Assembly: GCF_036250735.1 (NCBI RefSeq)
Contig: NZ_CP109430.1
Span: 9,424,001 to 9,488,000 of the forward strand
Reading direction: 5' to 3'
Length of the DNA: 64,000 bases
Origin: Streptosporangium sp. NBC_01495
Lineage (GTDB): Bacteria > Actinomycetota > Actinomycetes > Streptosporangiales > Streptosporangiaceae
The translations under genes were made by a program, and so were the position numbers. Under the pieces are notes generated by a model. The model worked only from the letters and a program-made list of their open reading frames with translations. It was not told where the DNA came from and searched no databases. Positions within the stretch are counted from its first letter, which is position 1. Each line of letters begins with the position of its first letter. Positions 62,467 to 64,000 of the stretch are shown one piece after another.

Positions 62467-62562
62467 ATGCAATCCGGACAGATGAGCGTCGCCGAAGCGC
62501 GCAGCCGGTTCGCCGAGATCCTCAACAACGCAACGGGCCGACGGGCGCCCAGCGGCACCTAG
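62467..62562 (+). pseudogene. Phd/YefM-type antitoxin N-terminal stub
   Basis: MQSGQMSVAEARSRFAEILN, followed by NATGRRAPSGT and a stop. MSVAEARSRFAEILN is the DNA-binding opening of Phd/YefM antitoxins. The remaining about 50-60 residues, including the toxin-binding part, are missing, and no toxin follows. Its last 4 bp overlap the stop of the convergent aminotransferase gene. Confidence 0.65.
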
Positions 62563-63836
62563 CGGGCGCTGCCCAGGAGCCTCTCGGTGGCGACGAGGCG
62601 CACACAGGTGGCGAGGCCGGAGATGGCCAGCTCCACCTCGTCGAGCTCGGGGTAGGTGGGGGCGATGCGGATGGTGCTGTCGCGGGGGTCCGTCGCGTAC
62701 GGGTGGGTGGCGCCCGCGGGGGTGAGGGCGATGCCCGCCTCTCCCGCCCGCCTCACCACCTCGCGAGCGCATCCCTCCAGCACGTCGAGGCTGATGAAGT
62801 AGCCGCCCGAGGGGCTGGACCAGGTCGCCAGGCCGGTGCCGCCCAGCTCCTTCGTGAGGATCGTCTCGACCGCGTCGAACTTCGGCCGGAGCAGCTCCCG
62901 GTGGCGGCGCATGTGCTCGGCCAGGCCGTTCTCGTCGCGGAGGAACTCCACGTGGCGAAGATGGTTGATCTTGTCGGGGCCGATGGTGCGCTTGGCGGTG
63001 TGCCCGAGCAGCCAGGCCACGTTGGTCGGGGACGACCCGAAGAAGGAGACACCGGAACCGGCGAAGGTGATCTTCGAGGTGGAGCCGAAGACGAAGACGC
63101 GGTCGGGGTTGCCGTGCTCGGCGCACAGCGCCAGGATGTCGGCGATCTCCACGGGCGTGTCGGTCAGGTGGTGCACGGCGTAGGCGTTGTCCCAGAAGAT
63201 CCGGAAGTCCGGGGCGGCGGCCGGCATGGCGGCCAGGCGCCGCACCGTCTCGTCACCGTAGGAGACACCGCTGGGGTTGCTGTACTTGGGCACGCACCAG
63301 ATGCCCTTGACCTGGGGGTCTTCGAGCACGAGACGCTCCACGACGTCCATGTCCGGCCCTTCGGCGTTCATCGGCACGGGGATCAGCTCGATGCCGAACC
63401 GCTCGCACAGGGCGAAGTGGCGGTCGTACCCGGGAACCGGGCACAGGAACGCGACCCGCGGCTCGTCGGCCCAGCGGCGCTCGGCGCCGGGCAGCGTGCC
63501 GAGCAGGGCGTGGACGATCGAGTCGTGCATCAGCGAGAGGCTGGAGTTGTCCGCGGCGACAAGCTGCGCGGCGGGCACCTGGAGCGGGCCGCTGAAGATC
63601 TCCCTGAGCTCGGCCAGGCCCTGGAGCCCGCCGTAGTTGCGGCAGTCGGTGCCATCCGCGGCGCTGTGACCGCCGGGCAGGTCCAGCAGCGCCTCGGAGA
63701 GGTCGAGCTGCCGCGCCGACGGCTTGCCCCGCGTCAGGTCGAGGGACAGACCGCGCCGGACGAGCGCGTCGTAGTCACGCCGGGCGGCGTCCCGCTGGGC
63801 GGTCAGCTCGTCGATGGTGAGGGCCGGAGGGGTCAC
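62559..63836 (-). CDS. Class I/II aminotransferase (MocR-type aspartate aminotransferase-like)
   Basis: A 425-residue fold-type I PLP enzyme. LDLTRGKPSARQLDLSEALL (residues about 30-49), DNSSLSLMHDSIVHAL, PKYSNPSGVSYGDETV, FWDNAYAVHHL and the PLP Lys in STSKITFAGSGVSFF are visible. It fits the aminotransferase group of actinobacteria often listed as aspartate or alanine-glyoxylate type. The GTG at 63834-63836 has GAAGGAA 6 bp before it; an upstream ATG at 63932 has none. Substrate not assignable from sequence. Confidence 0.88.
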   Translation of the reverse strand: MTPPALTIDELTAQRDAARRDYDALVRRGLSLDLTRGKPSARQLDLSEALLDLPGGHSAADGTDCRNYGGLQGLAELREIFSGPLQVPAAQLVAADNSSLSLMHDSIVHALLGTLPGAERRWADEPRVAFLCPVPGYDRHFALCERFGIELIPVPMNAEGPDMDVVERLVLEDPQVKGIWCVPKYSNPSGVSYGDETVRRLAAMPAAAPDFRIFWDNAYAVHHLTDTPVEIADILALCAEHGNPDRVFVFGSTSKITFAGSGVSFFGSSPTNVAWLLGHTAKRTIGPDKINHLRHVEFLRDENGLAEHMRRHRELLRPKFDAVETILTKELGGTGLATWSSPSGGYFISLDVLEGCAREVVRRAGEAGIALTPAGATHPYATDPRDSTIRIAPTYPELDEVELAISGLATCVRLVATERLLGSAR

Positions 63837-64000
63837 GGGAGTTCCTTCGCCTGCTGGTGATCGGCTCCGGAGGCGGTCGGCGACCGGCTGGAAAGCCGGT
63901 GAGGGAGCGGCTCCGAAGGTGGCCTGGGTCAACTTCGAAGAATAGAAGACCTCTCCGCCCGATCGGAAGCCGGACCCTTCGCGCCGGGCCGCTCGGAGAC
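63837..64000. other. Upstream region of the aminotransferase gene
   Basis: No gene is seen before the window ends. The AT-richer stretch 63928-63950 is the likely promoter of the aminotransferase gene on the minus strand. Confidence 0.4.

Overview
The window is high-GC actinobacterial DNA with many GTG starts, 4-bp ATGA/GTGA gene overlaps and hairpin terminators that mostly lack U tracts. BldG, WblA, the 6C RNA and a DECH-helicase/Tad-like secretion cluster point to a filamentous, sporulating actinomycete. From memory, gene order in roughly 1-33,900 matches the Streptomyces coelicolor block from the SCO3547 pyrophosphatase to the penicillin-binding protein next to wblA (SCO3579). The collagen-like genes and the gene content outside that block suggest a Streptosporangiaceae-type genus rather than Streptomyces. 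The genus is inference.

Core part (1-33,981). This holds hppA (partial), bldG with its anti-sigma partner, a DECH helicase and, on the minus strand, a Tad-like cluster (CpaE-like ATPase, TadA, TadB, TadC, a small DUF4244 pilin-like protein and two TadE/G-like proteins). A 6C small RNA, a Fic-like protein and acsA follow. Then come a membrane-protein/hydrolase/DUF309 operon, a GNAT enzyme, marP, a HEAT protein, a Nudix CoA hydrolase, nth and crp. Next are MBL and Nudix hydrolases, ridA, a DUF4177 protein, two Get3/ArsA-type ATPases, wblA, a class A penicillin-binding protein, a YqeY protein, a metallophosphoesterase and tRNA-Pro(CGG).

Accessory part (33,982-64,000). Directly after tRNA-Pro lie the remains of an integrated element: a frameshifted integrase tail and a truncated dCMP deaminase. 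AT-richer cargo follows (a secreted ricin-type lectin and a SnoaL-like protein), then transposase and aldehyde dehydrogenase fragments. After that come self-contained modules: NAD-formate dehydrogenase with a LysR regulator; a cation-efflux pump divergent from a CmtR-type sensor; a cysteine-synthase-like enzyme with an MFS exporter; a methyltransferase divergent from a MerR regulator; CsoR; and a three-gene 2,3-dihydroxybenzoate pathway with no adenylation or NRPS gene beside it. A secreted beta-glucanase sits behind four LacI-type operators next to its LacI regulator. Two collagen-like secreted proteins arose by duplication that included their promoters. The right end has a TnpB element inserted beside a lysA tail, an antitoxin stub and an aminotransferase.

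Two themes recur. Short tandem repeats in multiples of 3 bp have expanded inside the helicase/Tad genes and elsewhere. Metal, formate and carbon modules sit next to regulators with visible palindromic operators. Candidates for new biology are the DnaA-box cluster at the end of the Tad-like operon, the repeat-bearing Tad proteins, the duplicated collagen locus and the orphan catechol operon.
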